The position numbers and the translations under genes are program-made. This document shows positions 1 through 9,208 of a stretch of 64,000 nucleotides of DNA, piece after piece (position 1 is the stretch's first letter; every line of letters begins with the position of its first letter). A model generated the notes under the pieces. That model was not told where the DNA came from, ran no database searches, and saw only the letters and a program-made list of their open reading frames with translations. Source of the stretch: Glutamicibacter sp. PS (GTDB lineage: Bacteria > Actinomycetota > Actinomycetes > Actinomycetales > Micrococcaceae); assembly GCA_031317595.1 (NCBI GenBank), contig JANCMB010000001.1, positions 2,483,610 through 2,547,609 of the forward strand, in the 5' to 3' direction.

Positions 1-1
1 G

Positions 2-706
2 ACCCCAGCGGCCATGATCGCCAAACTCCTCGATATTCCACGCTCGAGCGTCTATCAGATTCTCGCCATCATGGTGGAGCAGGGCTACGTAGCGCACTAC
101 CCCGAAGAACAGTCCTATGGACTAGGCATTTCCGCCTTCGAGCTCTCGAGCGCTTTCACTAGGCAGGAACCACTGGCACGTCACGGTGCGCCACTTCTTG
201 CCACCTTGGTGGACCGCATTGGCGAAAGCGCACACCTGGCGGTGCTCCACGGAAATGACGTGCTCTACATTGTCGAGGAGCGCGCGAAAGGCCGTCCTTC
301 GCTGGTTACCGACGTCGGGGTGCGTCTACCGTCTCACCTAACAGCCTCGGGCCGCGCCATTCTGGCGGCCCTGCCCAAGTCTCAGGTGCGAGCACTCTAC
401 CCGCGTGCCTCAAGTTTCACGGTACGCGACGGGGCAACGACGTCAATGCGTAACTATGCAACGCTACGCACCGAGCTGGAGCACACCGCAACGCGCGGAT
501 ACGCGCAGGAAACCGGGGATGTCACCCCCGATTTCCACTCGATTGCCGTGGTTGTGAAAGACACCCGAGATTGGCCCGTTGCCGCAATCGCCGTGACGTT
601 TCTGGCTGGACGATTCACCGAGGAAAATATTCGCGAGCGTGTGATTGAGCCACTGCAAGAGACCGCCGGTGCTCTGGCGGATCGCTTTTCAGGACGTCGC
701 CGCTAG
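2..706 (+). CDS. IclR-family transcriptional regulator (5' end outside window)
   Basis: The open frame runs in from the left edge (first full codon at base 2), so the start lies upstream. What remains (about 234 residues) begins inside the winged helix-turn-helix: IAKLLDIPRSSVYQILAIM is the recognition helix and the next residues form the wing. The rest is the IclR effector-binding domain, with the usual LTASGRAILAALP stretch. IclR proteins are dimers whose C-terminal domain binds a small metabolite. The gene is followed by its own terminator. hutU, hutH and hutG in this window share an inverted-repeat motif, so this is a candidate hut regulator; that link is inference from proximity. An ATG at 14 would cut off half the HTH and is unlikely to be the true start. 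Confidence 0.9.
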   Translation, partial: TPAAMIAKLLDIPRSSVYQILAIMVEQGYVAHYPEEQSYGLGISAFELSSAFTRQEPLARHGAPLLATLVDRIGESAHLAVLHGNDVLYIVEERAKGRPSLVTDVGVRLPSHLTASGRAILAALPKSQVRALYPRASSFTVRDGATTSMRNYATLRTELEHTATRGYAQETGDVTPDFHSIAVVVKDTRDWPVAAIAVTFLAGRFTEENIRERVIEPLQETAGALADRFSGRRR

Positions 707-765
707 CCCGGTCGGGCCAATAGTCCGATTTATCATGCTTGAAACATTCAAGAAACTCGGGGGCA

Positions 766-789
766 AAGACCCTTGCATAGGGTTTTTTT
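766..789 (+). terminator. Rho-independent terminator after the IclR gene
   Basis: ACCCT and AGGGT arms around a 5-base loop are followed directly by a run of seven T residues. It lies about 60 bases after the IclR stop and ends before cobA. Confidence 0.8.
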
Positions 790-827
790 ATTCCCAGATT
801 TCACGAATGAAAGCCGAGTTGGTTCCC

Positions 828-1622
828 ATGAGCACCGAACCCTCTAAACAAAGCCGCGGAGGTCTCCCTTCTGGGCGCGTCTCCCTCGTCGGGGGTGGCC
901 CCGGTGCATTGGATCTACTCACCCTGCGGGCCGCGCGGGTACTGTCCGAGGCCGATGTGGTGTTCTATGACCGGCTGGGACCGGGCAAGCACCTCTCCGA
1001 ATTGGCACCTCAGGCGCGACTGGTGGATGTCGGGAAGACCCCCGGCCACCACAAGGTCTCGCAACGCGAAATCGAACAGCGAATGATTGAGGCGGCCAGC
1101 GCTGGGGCTCATGTGGTCCGTCTGAAGGGCGGTGACCCCTACGTTTTCGGCCGAGGCTACGAAGAAGTTCATGCCGCACGCGCTGCTGGGCTGGAAGTCG
1201 ACGTCATACCCGGGCTGAGCAGTTCCATCGCCGTTCCTGCCGCCGCCGGAATCCCGGTGACTTCGCGCTCCGTAACAACCTCATTCACCGTCATATCTGG
1301 GCACGACCCGTTGTCCGATGAGCAACTAACTCACCTCGCCGCGCTGGGCAGCACGATCGTGGTGCTCATGGGCATGGGTACTTTGGAGCACACCTGCGCC
1401 GGGTTGCTTCGCCGCGGTCTTGTAGCGAGCACTCCCTGCGCCATCATTGAACAAGGGTGCACCGAATCGCAACGGTCGCTCCACAGCACCCTCGGCTCGT
1501 TGGCAGCAGATGCTCGCGCACATCGCTGCGCTAATCCCGCCGTCATCGTCATCGGTGAAGTAGCAGCGCTTCCCTTAGCATTGCCAGAGATCCAGCCGGT
1601 CCCAGCCATGGAGGTGGCATGA
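828..1622 (+). CDS. cobA: Uroporphyrinogen-III C-methyltransferase (SUMT)
   Basis: SAM-dependent methylation of uroporphyrinogen III at C-2 and C-7 gives precorrin-2, the branch point to siroheme and cobalamin. The protein is 264 residues, normal for single-domain SUMT. The N-terminal signature VGGGPGALDLLTLRA is at residues 21-35, and the second signature RLKGGDPYVFGRG begins near residue 97. I chose the ATG at 828 because the signature then starts about 20 residues in; an in-frame ATG at 807 would add seven residues. The stop overlaps the start of the next gene in an ATGA, so the two are translationally coupled. No precorrin-2 dehydrogenase/ferrochelatase or siroheme-dependent reductase lies in the window. 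Confidence 0.93.
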   Translation: MSTEPSKQSRGGLPSGRVSLVGGGPGALDLLTLRAARVLSEADVVFYDRLGPGKHLSELAPQARLVDVGKTPGHHKVSQREIEQRMIEAASAGAHVVRLKGGDPYVFGRGYEEVHAARAAGLEVDVIPGLSSSIAVPAAAGIPVTSRSVTTSFTVISGHDPLSDEQLTHLAALGSTIVVLMGMGTLEHTCAGLLRRGLVASTPCAIIEQGCTESQRSLHSTLGSLAADARAHRCANPAVIVIGEVAALPLALPEIQPVPAMEVA

Positions 1623-2740
1623 ACGCCCCGAGTTCGCAGTCCACGCTTCAGGCGCCCCTTGCCGGCTTCCGTATCGCGGTGACCAGCGACCGACGTTCTC
1701 AGGAACTTGTCGAGGCGCTGGAACGACGCGGCGCACTGGTTGAACATACACCTCTGCTCAAGCTCGCCCCGCTCGATAACGAAGAACAGCTGCTATCCCA
1801 GACGCGACAGGTAATTGCCCAGCGACCTCACCTGCTTCTGGTAACCACCGGTTACGGCTTTCGCCGTTGGTTCGACTCAGCAGAAGCCGCCGGTCTCGGC
1901 GAATCCTTGACTCGAGTGTTGAGCGACGCGCAGATTCATGTACGCGGTGCAAAGGCGCTCGGGGCGGTGCGTGCACTGGGATTCACGGCCGCATCGGTGG
2001 GATCGGACGGCCTTACCTCCACACTCTTGCGCGACCTTGCCAGCGACATCCGAGGCAAGAAGGTGGCGATCCAGTGGCACGCCGATAGCGACCCGGACCT
2101 TATTGGTTCGCTACACCGGCTAGGCGCCCGTGATTTGGTTGAGGTCGAACCCTACCGCTGGGTGGACTCGGCGCGCGAAGAATCGATGATCGAACTGGTA
2201 CATTCGCTGATTGCTGGTCGTCTTGACGCTGTCACTTTCACCAGTGCTCCGGCGGTGCATGCGCTATTCGCCGTGGCTCGCTCCCGAGGTTCCTTCGACG
2301 CCCTCACCCGCTCGCTGCGCGAACGGGTCACCGTCGCTACCGTCGGCCCGGTGACCGCTGCCCCCTTGCAGTCCGCTGGCGTAGAACCGCTAATTCCCGA
2401 GCGTCACCGTATGGGTGCCATGATTTTGCAATTGATTGAGCACTTGGGCACGCACGGCACCTTGAGTTGTCAGACCGCGTTGGGGGCCTGCCAGCTTCGC
2501 GGACACACGCTGTATGTTGAAGATCAGTCCATCGAGCTCGGGCAGGCCCAAGCCGAGGTCTTGCGTCGCCTGCTCGATGCGGGTGGTGCCGTAGTTTCCC
2601 GCGCCGAACTAGTGTCATTGCTTCCATCGGTCAGCTCCAACCACGCCTTGGACATGGCCGTAAGCCGACTACGCAAATCGCTCCCCGATCCGACGTTGGT
2701 CTCGACCGTCATCAAGCGCGGTTACCGGCTGAACGTCTAG
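1619..2740 (+). CDS. hemD: Uroporphyrinogen-III synthase fused to an OmpR-type winged helix
   Basis: A 373-residue two-domain protein. Residues about 15-265 match the HemD fold (cyclises hydroxymethylbilane to uroporphyrinogen III). Residues about 285-373 form a winged helix of the OmpR/PhoB C-terminal type, ending SRLRKSLPDPTLVSTVIKRG and YRLNV. No receiver domain is present. Such fusions are known in actinobacteria, often near nitrite-reductase genes and annotated as regulators. It may therefore be a dual enzyme/regulator or a regulator that senses a tetrapyrrole; sequence alone cannot decide. It overlaps cobA by four bases (ATGA) and is followed by a strong hairpin. Confidence 0.9.
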   Translation: MNAPSSQSTLQAPLAGFRIAVTSDRRSQELVEALERRGALVEHTPLLKLAPLDNEEQLLSQTRQVIAQRPHLLLVTTGYGFRRWFDSAEAAGLGESLTRVLSDAQIHVRGAKALGAVRALGFTAASVGSDGLTSTLLRDLASDIRGKKVAIQWHADSDPDLIGSLHRLGARDLVEVEPYRWVDSAREESMIELVHSLIAGRLDAVTFTSAPAVHALFAVARSRGSFDALTRSLRERVTVATVGPVTAAPLQSAGVEPLIPERHRMGAMILQLIEHLGTHGTLSCQTALGACQLRGHTLYVEDQSIELGQAQAEVLRRLLDAGGAVVSRAELVSLLPSVSSNHALDMAVSRLRKSLPDPTLVSTVIKRGYRLNV

Positions 2741-2753
2741 GGAAGGCTTGGGA

Positions 2754-2800
2754 TCCCGCGTGGCCAGAACCTAGGCCACGCGGGGTTGTCAACAACTTTT
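2754..2800 (+). terminator. Terminator hairpin after hemD, convergent with the GNAT gene
   Basis: Arms CCCGCGTGGCC (2755-2765) and GGCCACGCGGG (2774-2784) are a perfect 11-bp stem with an 8-base loop, followed by GTTGTCAACAACTTTT. It can also serve the opposing GNAT gene, which ends at 2819. Confidence 0.8.
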
Positions 2801-2818
2801 AGGCGCTCTCTCCAGCGG

Positions 2819-3796
2819 TCATGCGACTGCCGTGCCCTTGTGGAATATTGCTTCGGTCTCAACGGGGAGAAATCCCAGCGCACTATTGATCCGACGCATC
2901 CATTCGTTCTTCTCATCGCTACTGGTTCGCACAGTGGCTACCGGGGTCGTACATGCTGCCTGAGCAAGATTCTCCTGTTTCACGGCCTTCCCGAGCCCTT
3001 TTCCACGGTGCTCTGCAAGCACGATGGTCCCTTCGATCTGTGCGGGACGATCGGGCTCCGCAGGAACGACGAGACAGGTCCAAGCCACCACCGTGCCGTC
3101 TTGGGTTACCGCAATAGATTCAACGACCGTGGCACCTCGCGCGGTCCAGTTTTCAATTTCGCGGACGTACTGAGCGGGAGTTACCGGGGCGTCTTGCCAA
3201 TCCAGTGCACCGCTTGGCGCTTCCGAGTCGACTAGACCTTTCAGATAGCCAATCTGCTCCTGAAATTCCTGTGGGACCCCGTTAATGAAACTTGCGATGG
3301 TGTACCCGGCAATCTCTCCCGGCGTGAAGGGCCCCTCGCTACGAAGATCCAATTCAACGACCGTCTCCGTGGTTGCCACGGCATACCCTAGCGGTAGCGC
3401 GAACCGCTGTGTCAGCACGTCTATTTCGTGGGTTGTCGCACTATACGCGCTAGCAATCAGGCGGCGTGTGACGGCGGGGCTGGCGGCTTCTACTGCGCGC
3501 ACGAGCGAGCTGCCAATCCCCCTCCGCTGGTACTCGGGTGCGACCCAAACCAACACCCACCGCTCCGTGGCGGAGGCTTCCTCATGCAATCCAGCGGCGA
3601 AGCCGCAGAGCCGCGCCCCGTCCCACATCCCGATGAGATCTTTAGACCAGCCATCATTAGCGCGCCACATTGCGATGCGGTTTTCCGCAGACGGTGCGAT
3701 CCAGCCGGCTCGTACTGCCGAGGTTGCTGCCGTCTCGACGGCATATGCCGAAATCATGTGCCGTTCGTCAGCGAGATCGAGGGGACCCATATCCAT
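2819..3796 (-). CDS. Tandem-domain GNAT N-acetyltransferase
   Basis: 325 residues with two GNAT folds. The first acetyl-CoA loop is in YQRRGIGSSLVRAVE in the N-terminal half, and a second, RGKGLGKAVKQEN, is near the C-terminus. Double-GNAT proteins of this size are common in actinobacteria and include mycothiol synthase relatives and resistance acetyltransferases; nothing here identifies the substrate. On the coding strand TAGTAT sits six bases before the ATG with no Shine-Dalgarno, so the transcript is probably leaderless and the ATG at 3796 is supported. Monocistronic, convergent with hemD. Confidence 0.85.
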   Translation of the reverse strand: MDMGPLDLADERHMISAYAVETAATSAVRAGWIAPSAENRIAMWRANDGWSKDLIGMWDGARLCGFAAGLHEEASATERWVLVWVAPEYQRRGIGSSLVRAVEAASPAVTRRLIASAYSATTHEIDVLTQRFALPLGYAVATTETVVELDLRSEGPFTPGEIAGYTIASFINGVPQEFQEQIGYLKGLVDSEAPSGALDWQDAPVTPAQYVREIENWTARGATVVESIAVTQDGTVVAWTCLVVPAEPDRPAQIEGTIVLAEHRGKGLGKAVKQENLAQAACTTPVATVRTSSDEKNEWMRRINSALGFLPVETEAIFHKGTAVA

Positions 3797-3904
3797 AACG
3801 TCATACTAGTCGCCGAGGGACGTCGAAATTCCCTCGCTGACCGGCGGTTTCCCAGATTCTGCCCGGCGCGAAGGCCGCGAGATCAGCACGAGTGAACCCT
3901 CGAA

Positions 3905-3918
3905 TCTGAAATACCAGA
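3905..3918 (+). promoter_or_regulatory. Putative hut operator upstream of hutU
   Basis: TCTGAAATACCAGA is an inverted repeat (TCTG/CAGA) with a six-base centre, 95 bases before the hutU ATG. It matches sites upstream of hutH (9408-9421) and hutG (33976-33989), giving the consensus TCYG-AAATMC-CRGA. The motif is seen in the sequence; its operator role is inference. Confidence 0.6.
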
Positions 3919-4013
3919 CACATCGAGCAAAATTGCGCTACCGCCCGAGCCTGGAGTGACGAATCATTAAATCAATCGCAAAACACTGCTTGATTCCACC
4001 CAAGGAGCCACAC

Positions 4014-5687
4014 ATGTCGACCTCGACCTCTCGTGTAGTCCGCGCCCCACGCGGCACCGAACTAACCGCAAAGTCCTGGGCCACCGAGGCCCCGCTGCGC
4101 ATGCTGATGAACAACCTCGACCCCGAGGTTGCCGAACACCCTGAATCGCTGGTCGTCTACGGTGGCACCGGCAAGGCCGCCCGTAACTGGGAAGCATTCG
4201 ATGCAATCGTCGAGACCCTGAAGGACCTCGAAGAAGACGAGACCCTGTTGGTTCAGTCCGGCAAGCCGGTCGGCGTCTTCAAGACCAACAAGTGGGCACC
4301 GCGCGTACTGATCGCCAACTCGAACCTCGTGGGCGACTGGGCGAACTGGGAGTACTTCCGCAAGCTCGAGGCCGAGGGCCTGATGATGTATGGCCAGATG
4401 ACCGCAGGTTCCTGGATCTACATCGGCACCCAGGGCATCCTGCAGGGCACCTACGAGACCTTCGCCGCCGTCGCCAAGAAGCGCTTCAACGGCACCCTGG
4501 CCGGCACCCTGACCCTCACCGGTGGTTGCGGTGGCATGGGTGGCGCTCAGCCGCTGTCCGTCACTCTGAACGACGGTGCTTGCCTGATCGTGGACGTCAA
4601 TGAGTCGCGCCTCCGCCGCCGCGCCGAGAAGCGCTACCTCGATGAGGTGGAGCTGGATCTGGACAAGGCTCTGGAGAAGGTACTAGCCGCCAAGGCCGAA
4701 GGCCGCGGCCTGTCCGTTGGATATGTCGGCAACGCCGCCGAGGTCTTCCCGGCACTGCTCGAGCGTCACAAGGCCGGCGAGTTCACCATTGATATCGTCA
4801 CCGACCAGACCAGCGCCCATGACCCGCTGTCCTACCTGCCGGTGGAATACACCATGGAACAGTGGGATGCCGAGGCGAAGGCGGATCCGGTGGGCTTCAC
4901 GAAGAAGGCCCAGGCTGCCATGGCCGCCCAGGTTCAGGCCATGGTCGAGTTCCAGGATGCCGGCGCCGAAGTTTTCGACTACGGTAACTCGATCCGCGAC
5001 GAAGCTCGCAAGGGCGGCTACGAGCGTGCCTTCGAATTCCCGGGCTTCGTTCCTGCCTACATCCGCCCGCTGTTCTGCGAGGGTCTTGGCCCATTCCGCT
5101 GGGTTGCCCTTTCGGGTGATCCCGAGGACATCCGCGTCACCGACGAGGCGCTGAAGGAACTGTTCCCGGAGAACGAGCACCTGCACCGCTGGCTGGACGC
5201 CGCTGCCGAGCGCGTAGAGTTTGAGGGCCTGCCGGCACGTATCTGCTGGTTGGGCTACGGCGAGCGCCACAAGGCCGGCCTGCTGTTCAACAAGTTGGTC
5301 GCCGAGGGCAAGGTCTCGGCTCCGATCGTTATCGGCCGCGACCACTTGGACTCGGGTTCGGTCGCTTCGCCGTACCGCGAGACCGAAGCCATGAAGGATG
5401 GCTCGGACGCCATCGCTGACTGGCCGCTGCTCAACGCATTGACCGCAACCAGCTCGGGTGCGTCGTGGGTTTCGTTGCACCACGGTGGCGGCGTTGGCAT
5501 CGGCCGTTCCATCCACGCCGGACAGGTTTCCCTGGCCGACGGTACCGAGTTGGCCGCGGCCAAGCTTGAGGCGCTGCTGACCAACGACCCGGGCATGGGC
5601 GTTATCCGTCACGTGGATGCCGGCTACGACCGCGCGGTCGAGGTAGCCAAGGAGCGCGGTGTGCGCGTTCCGATGATGGATCAGTAA
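4014..5687 (+). CDS. hutU: Urocanate hydratase
   Basis: Second step of histidine degradation: hydration of urocanate to 4-imidazolone-5-propionate using tightly bound NAD+ as an electrophile. The protein is 557 residues, normal for urocanase. Strong family blocks are [15 protein letters not shown] near the N-terminus, the glycine-rich [15 protein letters not shown] that contacts NAD, and the signature [20 protein letters not shown] carrying the conserved cysteine. The ATG at 4014 has AAGGAG eight bases upstream and replaces a longer frame from 3990. A hut-type operator lies 95 bases upstream. It is monocistronic here; imidazolonepropionase (hutI) is not in the window. Confidence 0.97.
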   Translation: MSTSTSRVVRAPRGTELTAKSWATEAPLRMLMNNLDPEVAEHPESLVVYGGTGKAARNWEAFDAIVETLKDLEEDETLLVQSGKPVGVFKTNKWAPRVLIANSNLVGDWANWEYFRKLEAEGLMMYGQMTAGSWIYIGTQGILQGTYETFAAVAKKRFNGTLAGTLTLTGGCGGMGGAQPLSVTLNDGACLIVDVNESRLRRRAEKRYLDEVELDLDKALEKVLAAKAEGRGLSVGYVGNAAEVFPALLERHKAGEFTIDIVTDQTSAHDPLSYLPVEYTMEQWDAEAKADPVGFTKKAQAAMAAQVQAMVEFQDAGAEVFDYGNSIRDEARKGGYERAFEFPGFVPAYIRPLFCEGLGPFRWVALSGDPEDIRVTDEALKELFPENEHLHRWLDAAAERVEFEGLPARICWLGYGERHKAGLLFNKLVAEGKVSAPIVIGRDHLDSGSVASPYRETEAMKDGSDAIADWPLLNALTATSSGASWVSLHHGGGVGIGRSIHAGQVSLADGTELAAAKLEALLTNDPGMGVIRHVDAGYDRAVEVAKERGVRVPMMDQ

Positions 5688-5702
5688 GCACTGACACCAC
5701 CC

Positions 5703-5740
5703 GAGGGTGGGTACCGGCAATGGCGCCGGTACCCACCCTC
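5703..5740 (+). terminator. Hairpin terminator after hutU
   Basis: A perfect 16-bp stem, GAGGGTGGGTACCGGC against GCCGGTACCCACCCTC, with a six-base loop. It lies 15 bases after the hutU stop, without a clear T-run. Confidence 0.8.
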
Positions 5741-5845
5741 AACTGGTTAAGCCTTGCCAGTGCCGCTATCGATGTGCCGGCGTTTAGCCATTGCCACGGA
5801 TGCGGCCTAGGGTGGGTAATTGGCAAAGAAACCGAAAGGATTCTG

Positions 5846-6361
5846 ATGACGAACTCCATGCGATCCCTGACCGCTTCCTTGGCGCTAAGCCTGCCTCTCC
5901 TAGGGCTATCTGCCTGCGCTGGGCCGGAGGTGGCATCCGAGCCGCCGCAGGGCGAAGGCTCAACACCCAGTGCTTCGGCCCATAATGCGTCGCCTTCCAT
6001 GGACGGTGATGGACTAAAGGCGGCCTTTACACAGATCACCACTCACGGTCGCAAGGTGACCTGCTCCGAGGGTGCTACCGTCATTCCTCGCGAAACCAGC
6101 GGAGAAATCGTCGAACTCACCGGCGACTGCACCGAGGTCGTGATCGAGGCCAATGGACTGAAGTTGGCAGCCGAGCAAATCGGCACACTTCGCGTGCGTG
6201 GCAATGGAAACATCATTGCCCTCGGAACTGTAGAGACCCTTGAACTATCCCGCGATGGGAATATGGTTGGCTTTTCGCAACCACCGCAGACATTTAGCGA
6301 CACCGCGCACGGCAACCAATACGGCACCGACGTCCTGGCTAATATTCATTTGAATTTCTGA
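5846..6361 (+). CDS. DUF3060-type lipoprotein
   Basis: A 171-residue exported lipoprotein. The signal segment ends in LGLSAC, with the lipobox cysteine at residue 24. A serine/proline-rich linker follows, then a C-terminal domain of short beta repeats (residues about 55-171) resembling DUF3060, seen mostly in actinobacterial cell-envelope proteins of unknown function. The ATG at 5846 is preceded by GAAAGGA with five bases spacing; a longer in-frame reading from 5720 would run through the hutU terminator and spoil the signal peptide. Monocistronic, convergent with the decarboxylase gene. Confidence 0.8.
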   Translation: MTNSMRSLTASLALSLPLLGLSACAGPEVASEPPQGEGSTPSASAHNASPSMDGDGLKAAFTQITTHGRKVTCSEGATVIPRETSGEIVELTGDCTEVVIEANGLKLAAEQIGTLRVRGNGNIIALGTVETLELSRDGNMVGFSQPPQTFSDTAHGNQYGTDVLANIHLNF

Positions 6362-6391
6362 CTTCAAATACCGTGAATACGTACGCAAAAC

Positions 6392-6431
6392 AAATGCTCG
6401 GCACATCAATTTAGGATCGTGCCGAGCATTT
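6392..6431. terminator. Bidirectional terminator between DUF3060 and decarboxylase genes
   Basis: A perfect 13-bp stem, AAATGCTCGGCAC against GTGCCGAGCATTT, with a 14-base loop, sits between the two convergent stop codons. AT-rich ends on both arms suit termination in either direction. Confidence 0.8.
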
Positions 6432-6442
6432 GACTTTACGAA

Positions 6443-9208
6443 CTATTTCTCGAGAATCTTGGCAATCGCGGCAGGGGTAAATACCTGATATCCACGACGG
6501 CGGTCGTAGCCGTGAATCTCACGGGTATCGAGCACGTCCATGTAGTCCAAGATCTCCGCGGTAATAACTTGGCCCGGCACGAGCACTGGGAATCCCGGCG
6601 GGTAAGGTGTCACGAAGGCCGCCGATACCACTTCTTCGCCTGCCGCAATGCGTTCACGGATCTGCCTGGAGAACAGGAAGTGGCTCGAGCCCTCTTGGTA
6701 GGTCAAGTAATAGGCCGTGCGCATGTCACCACTGCCACCGCCCCCGCTAAAAGCTTCGGAGAAGTAGCTGAAGTCCGGCATGGGAATGCCCGCCGCCGGG
6801 TCAACCACCGGCGCCATTGCTCCGTTTAGTCGGCGTTTGTGGTCAAGCTCTTCAGCGATCTTCACGAGCACCTCAATGAGGTGTGCCACGGCGGAACGAT
6901 TAGTACCGATATTGGTCATCAGCAGCACGGAAGTGCGGCTGGTCTTGTTGACCTGGATTGCGTGTCCGTCCATCAGGTAGGTGTGTTTGAACGTATCTCC
7001 GTCCACACCGGTGGCACTGATGTCGAGGGTCAGACGGCTGGGGTCAACCACGAACTCGTCTTCGGCCCAGACCGTATCCCACGTCCCCAATCCATCTCGA
7101 ACCGGATCTGGAACCCGCGCACTACGAAATTCTTGGGGAATCAGATCGAAGGTGTTCAAGACACGGAAGTACTTCCTGAGCAGCTGATGACGGTTGACTG
7201 CGCGAGCTACTGATTGCGCCAAGTCCACCTGGCGTTGGATCAAGGAATAACCCTCGAGCTCGACCTGTCGACGCCCGATGTCCAGCGACGCCAAAATTTG
7301 GTAGTTCGGCGAGGTTGAGGTGTGCGTCATGTAGGCCTCGCGGAACGCGGCAACGTTACGCGTGGCGAAGTCTTGATCGTAGACGTGAATCATCGAGCCC
7401 TGACGTAACGAGGTCAGGGTTTTGTGCGTGGACTGCGTGGAGTAGACGCGCAGGCGCGCCTTGTCCGGATCCGGAATCAATCGGGTGTCGAGCCATACCT
7501 GATCATTATCGGGACTCTGCGCCGATCCGGGAGCCGGAAGCCGATGCGTCTGATCACGGTAGGCGGCACGGTACTGTGCGGTCTCGAAGTCGGCCTCCAT
7601 GCGCGCCGCCGAGGCCATTCCGGTGCGTTGCCGGTAGATCGGGTGGAATCCGGCGAAGGCAAACCACGCTTCATCCCACAAGAAGACCAGGTCGGGCTTG
7701 ATGGCCAGGCACTCTTCCATCACGCGGCGAGCGTCATAGACGATGCCGTCAAAGGTGCAGTTGGTCAACGCAATCATCTTGACCTTATGCAACAAACCTT
7801 CGCGACGCAGCGCCAGCAGACGGCCCTTGATTTCGCGGAGCGACACGGCTCCATACATGGAATGCTCATCGAGCGGGTAGGCCTCTAGGTACGAGACGTT
7901 TGCCCCGGCCAGCACCAACGAATAGTGATGCGATTTGTGGCAGTTCCGGTCCACCAAAACGATGTCGCCGGGCGCGATGATCGACTGGTGCACGATCTTA
8001 TTCGCCGTGGAGGTGCCGTTAGTGACGAAATAGGTGCGATGGCTCCCGAAGGCTCGAGCAGCCAGCTCATGCGCCTTCTTGATTGACCCGTGCGGATCGA
8101 GCAAGGAGTCAAGACCGCCGGAGGTAGCCGACGTCTCGGCCAACAGGAGATTCATGCCGTAGAAGTCGACGAGGTCGCGGGCCCAAGGCGAGTTTTGCAC
8201 GGATCCGGCCCGCGAGATGGGCATGGCGTGGAAGACACCGCCGGGTCGTTTGGCATAGCGTTGTAGCGCCTTGAAGAACGGCGTGTCATAGCGCCCCATG
8301 ATCTCGGCAATCAGCGATAGGTGAAGATCTAGCCCATCGTTGCGGGAGAAGATGCGCTTGAACCGCCCGGTGATTTCATGTGCGAGCGATTCGAGTGCCA
8401 CCCCGGCGATCAAGTACACCGGAATCTCAGGTCGAATTTCGTCCAGTGCCTCTTCGAGGTCGAGGATCTGCTGGATCTGACGCGCCGAGGAGAAAAGCCT
8501 CTTGGTACGACGGTCAATGTACTGCCGCAACTTGGAGCTGAGCTTACGGCGCGTGGAAAGTTCGAATCGCGCGGTGATCACCACGGCTTGGATACCGGGG
8601 TTAATCACCACGGCGGCCAGTGCATCTTCGACGCTGGGCACAACAACGAAGTTGTAGTTGAACGGATCGGTCCGCACACGCATTGACAGCATCTCTTCTT
8701 TGAAACGCGCAATTTCATCTGCCGGTCCGTTGTCGACCAGGAGAATTTCGACATTTGGCGTGTGCGAGCCGTGCTGATGCTCCTCGTCGTGCTCACTGCC
8801 ATTATGGTGACCCTCTAGGTCAACGTACTGCGTTTGCGTACGAAATGATTGGTTGGCCTGGTAGATCTTCTCTAGGGCCTCGGGGAATCGCTCCTCACGT
8901 ATGAGGTCAAGCACTCCGTGGAAGTATTCGATACCCGGGTTGGCCCAGTAAGGCTCCATGCTCTCGAGCAAGCCCAGAAGCCGACGCACCTCACTGCGGT
9001 GCAGTTTGCACACTTCGGCTTCCTCCGACTCACGGATAATTTCCCCTAGTACATAGCCCAGGTGTTCCCATGCGTCTTTGCGCTTTCTCCATGCGCTTTC
9101 TGGTGTCGCAGTCTGCGGCACATCTTTCGTTACTATTCCCGTGGACACCTTGGGTGGTCTTCCTCTGTGTGGTGGCGCTACGCCGTTAACCTTGCGGACA
9201 ACGGTCAT
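6443..9208 (-). CDS. Orn/Lys/Arg decarboxylase, large actinobacterial form
   Basis: A PLP-dependent fold-III decarboxylase of the inducible arginine/lysine/ornithine group; family membership predicts agmatine, cadaverine or putrescine as product. At 921 residues it is longer than the usual ~750. Residues 1-130 are an extra region. Residues 134-149 are His-rich, followed by a wing (receiver-like) domain beginning VEILLVDNGPADE. The PLP lysine is K596 in STQSTHKTLTSLRQGS, and the PLP ring-stacking region includes LVFLWDEAWFAF. No clear Shine-Dalgarno precedes the ATG at 9208, so the exact start is uncertain. Putrescine oxidase at 53 kb would be a downstream partner if putrescine is made. Confidence 0.92.
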   Translation of the reverse strand: MTVVRKVNGVAPPHRGRPPKVSTGIVTKDVPQTATPESAWRKRKDAWEHLGYVLGEIIRESEEAEVCKLHRSEVRRLLGLLESMEPYWANPGIEYFHGVLDLIREERFPEALEKIYQANQSFRTQTQYVDLEGHHNGSEHDEEHQHGSHTPNVEILLVDNGPADEIARFKEEMLSMRVRTDPFNYNFVVVPSVEDALAAVVINPGIQAVVITARFELSTRRKLSSKLRQYIDRRTKRLFSSARQIQQILDLEEALDEIRPEIPVYLIAGVALESLAHEITGRFKRIFSRNDGLDLHLSLIAEIMGRYDTPFFKALQRYAKRPGGVFHAMPISRAGSVQNSPWARDLVDFYGMNLLLAETSATSGGLDSLLDPHGSIKKAHELAARAFGSHRTYFVTNGTSTANKIVHQSIIAPGDIVLVDRNCHKSHHYSLVLAGANVSYLEAYPLDEHSMYGAVSLREIKGRLLALRREGLLHKVKMIALTNCTFDGIVYDARRVMEECLAIKPDLVFLWDEAWFAFAGFHPIYRQRTGMASAARMEADFETAQYRAAYRDQTHRLPAPGSAQSPDNDQVWLDTRLIPDPDKARLRVYSTQSTHKTLTSLRQGSMIHVYDQDFATRNVAAFREAYMTHTSTSPNYQILASLDIGRRQVELEGYSLIQRQVDLAQSVARAVNRHQLLRKYFRVLNTFDLIPQEFRSARVPDPVRDGLGTWDTVWAEDEFVVDPSRLTLDISATGVDGDTFKHTYLMDGHAIQVNKTSRTSVLLMTNIGTNRSAVAHLIEVLVKIAEELDHKRRLNGAMAPVVDPAAGIPMPDFSYFSEAFSGGGGSGDMRTAYYLTYQEGSSHFLFSRQIRERIAAGEEVVSAAFVTPYPPGFPVLVPGQVITAEILDYMDVLDTREIHGYDRRRGYQVFTPAAIAKILEK

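Noticed and set aside
795-809. A GTGAAATCTGGGA stretch (minus strand) before cobA that resembles the hut motif
   Set aside because: It matches only about 10 of 14 positions and lacks the inverted-repeat arms; cobA is not a hut gene.
4683-5720. A 345-codon open frame antisense to hutU
   Set aside because: It lies opposite a highly conserved enzyme gene, has no Shine-Dalgarno, and its length is explained by GC-rich third positions in hutU.
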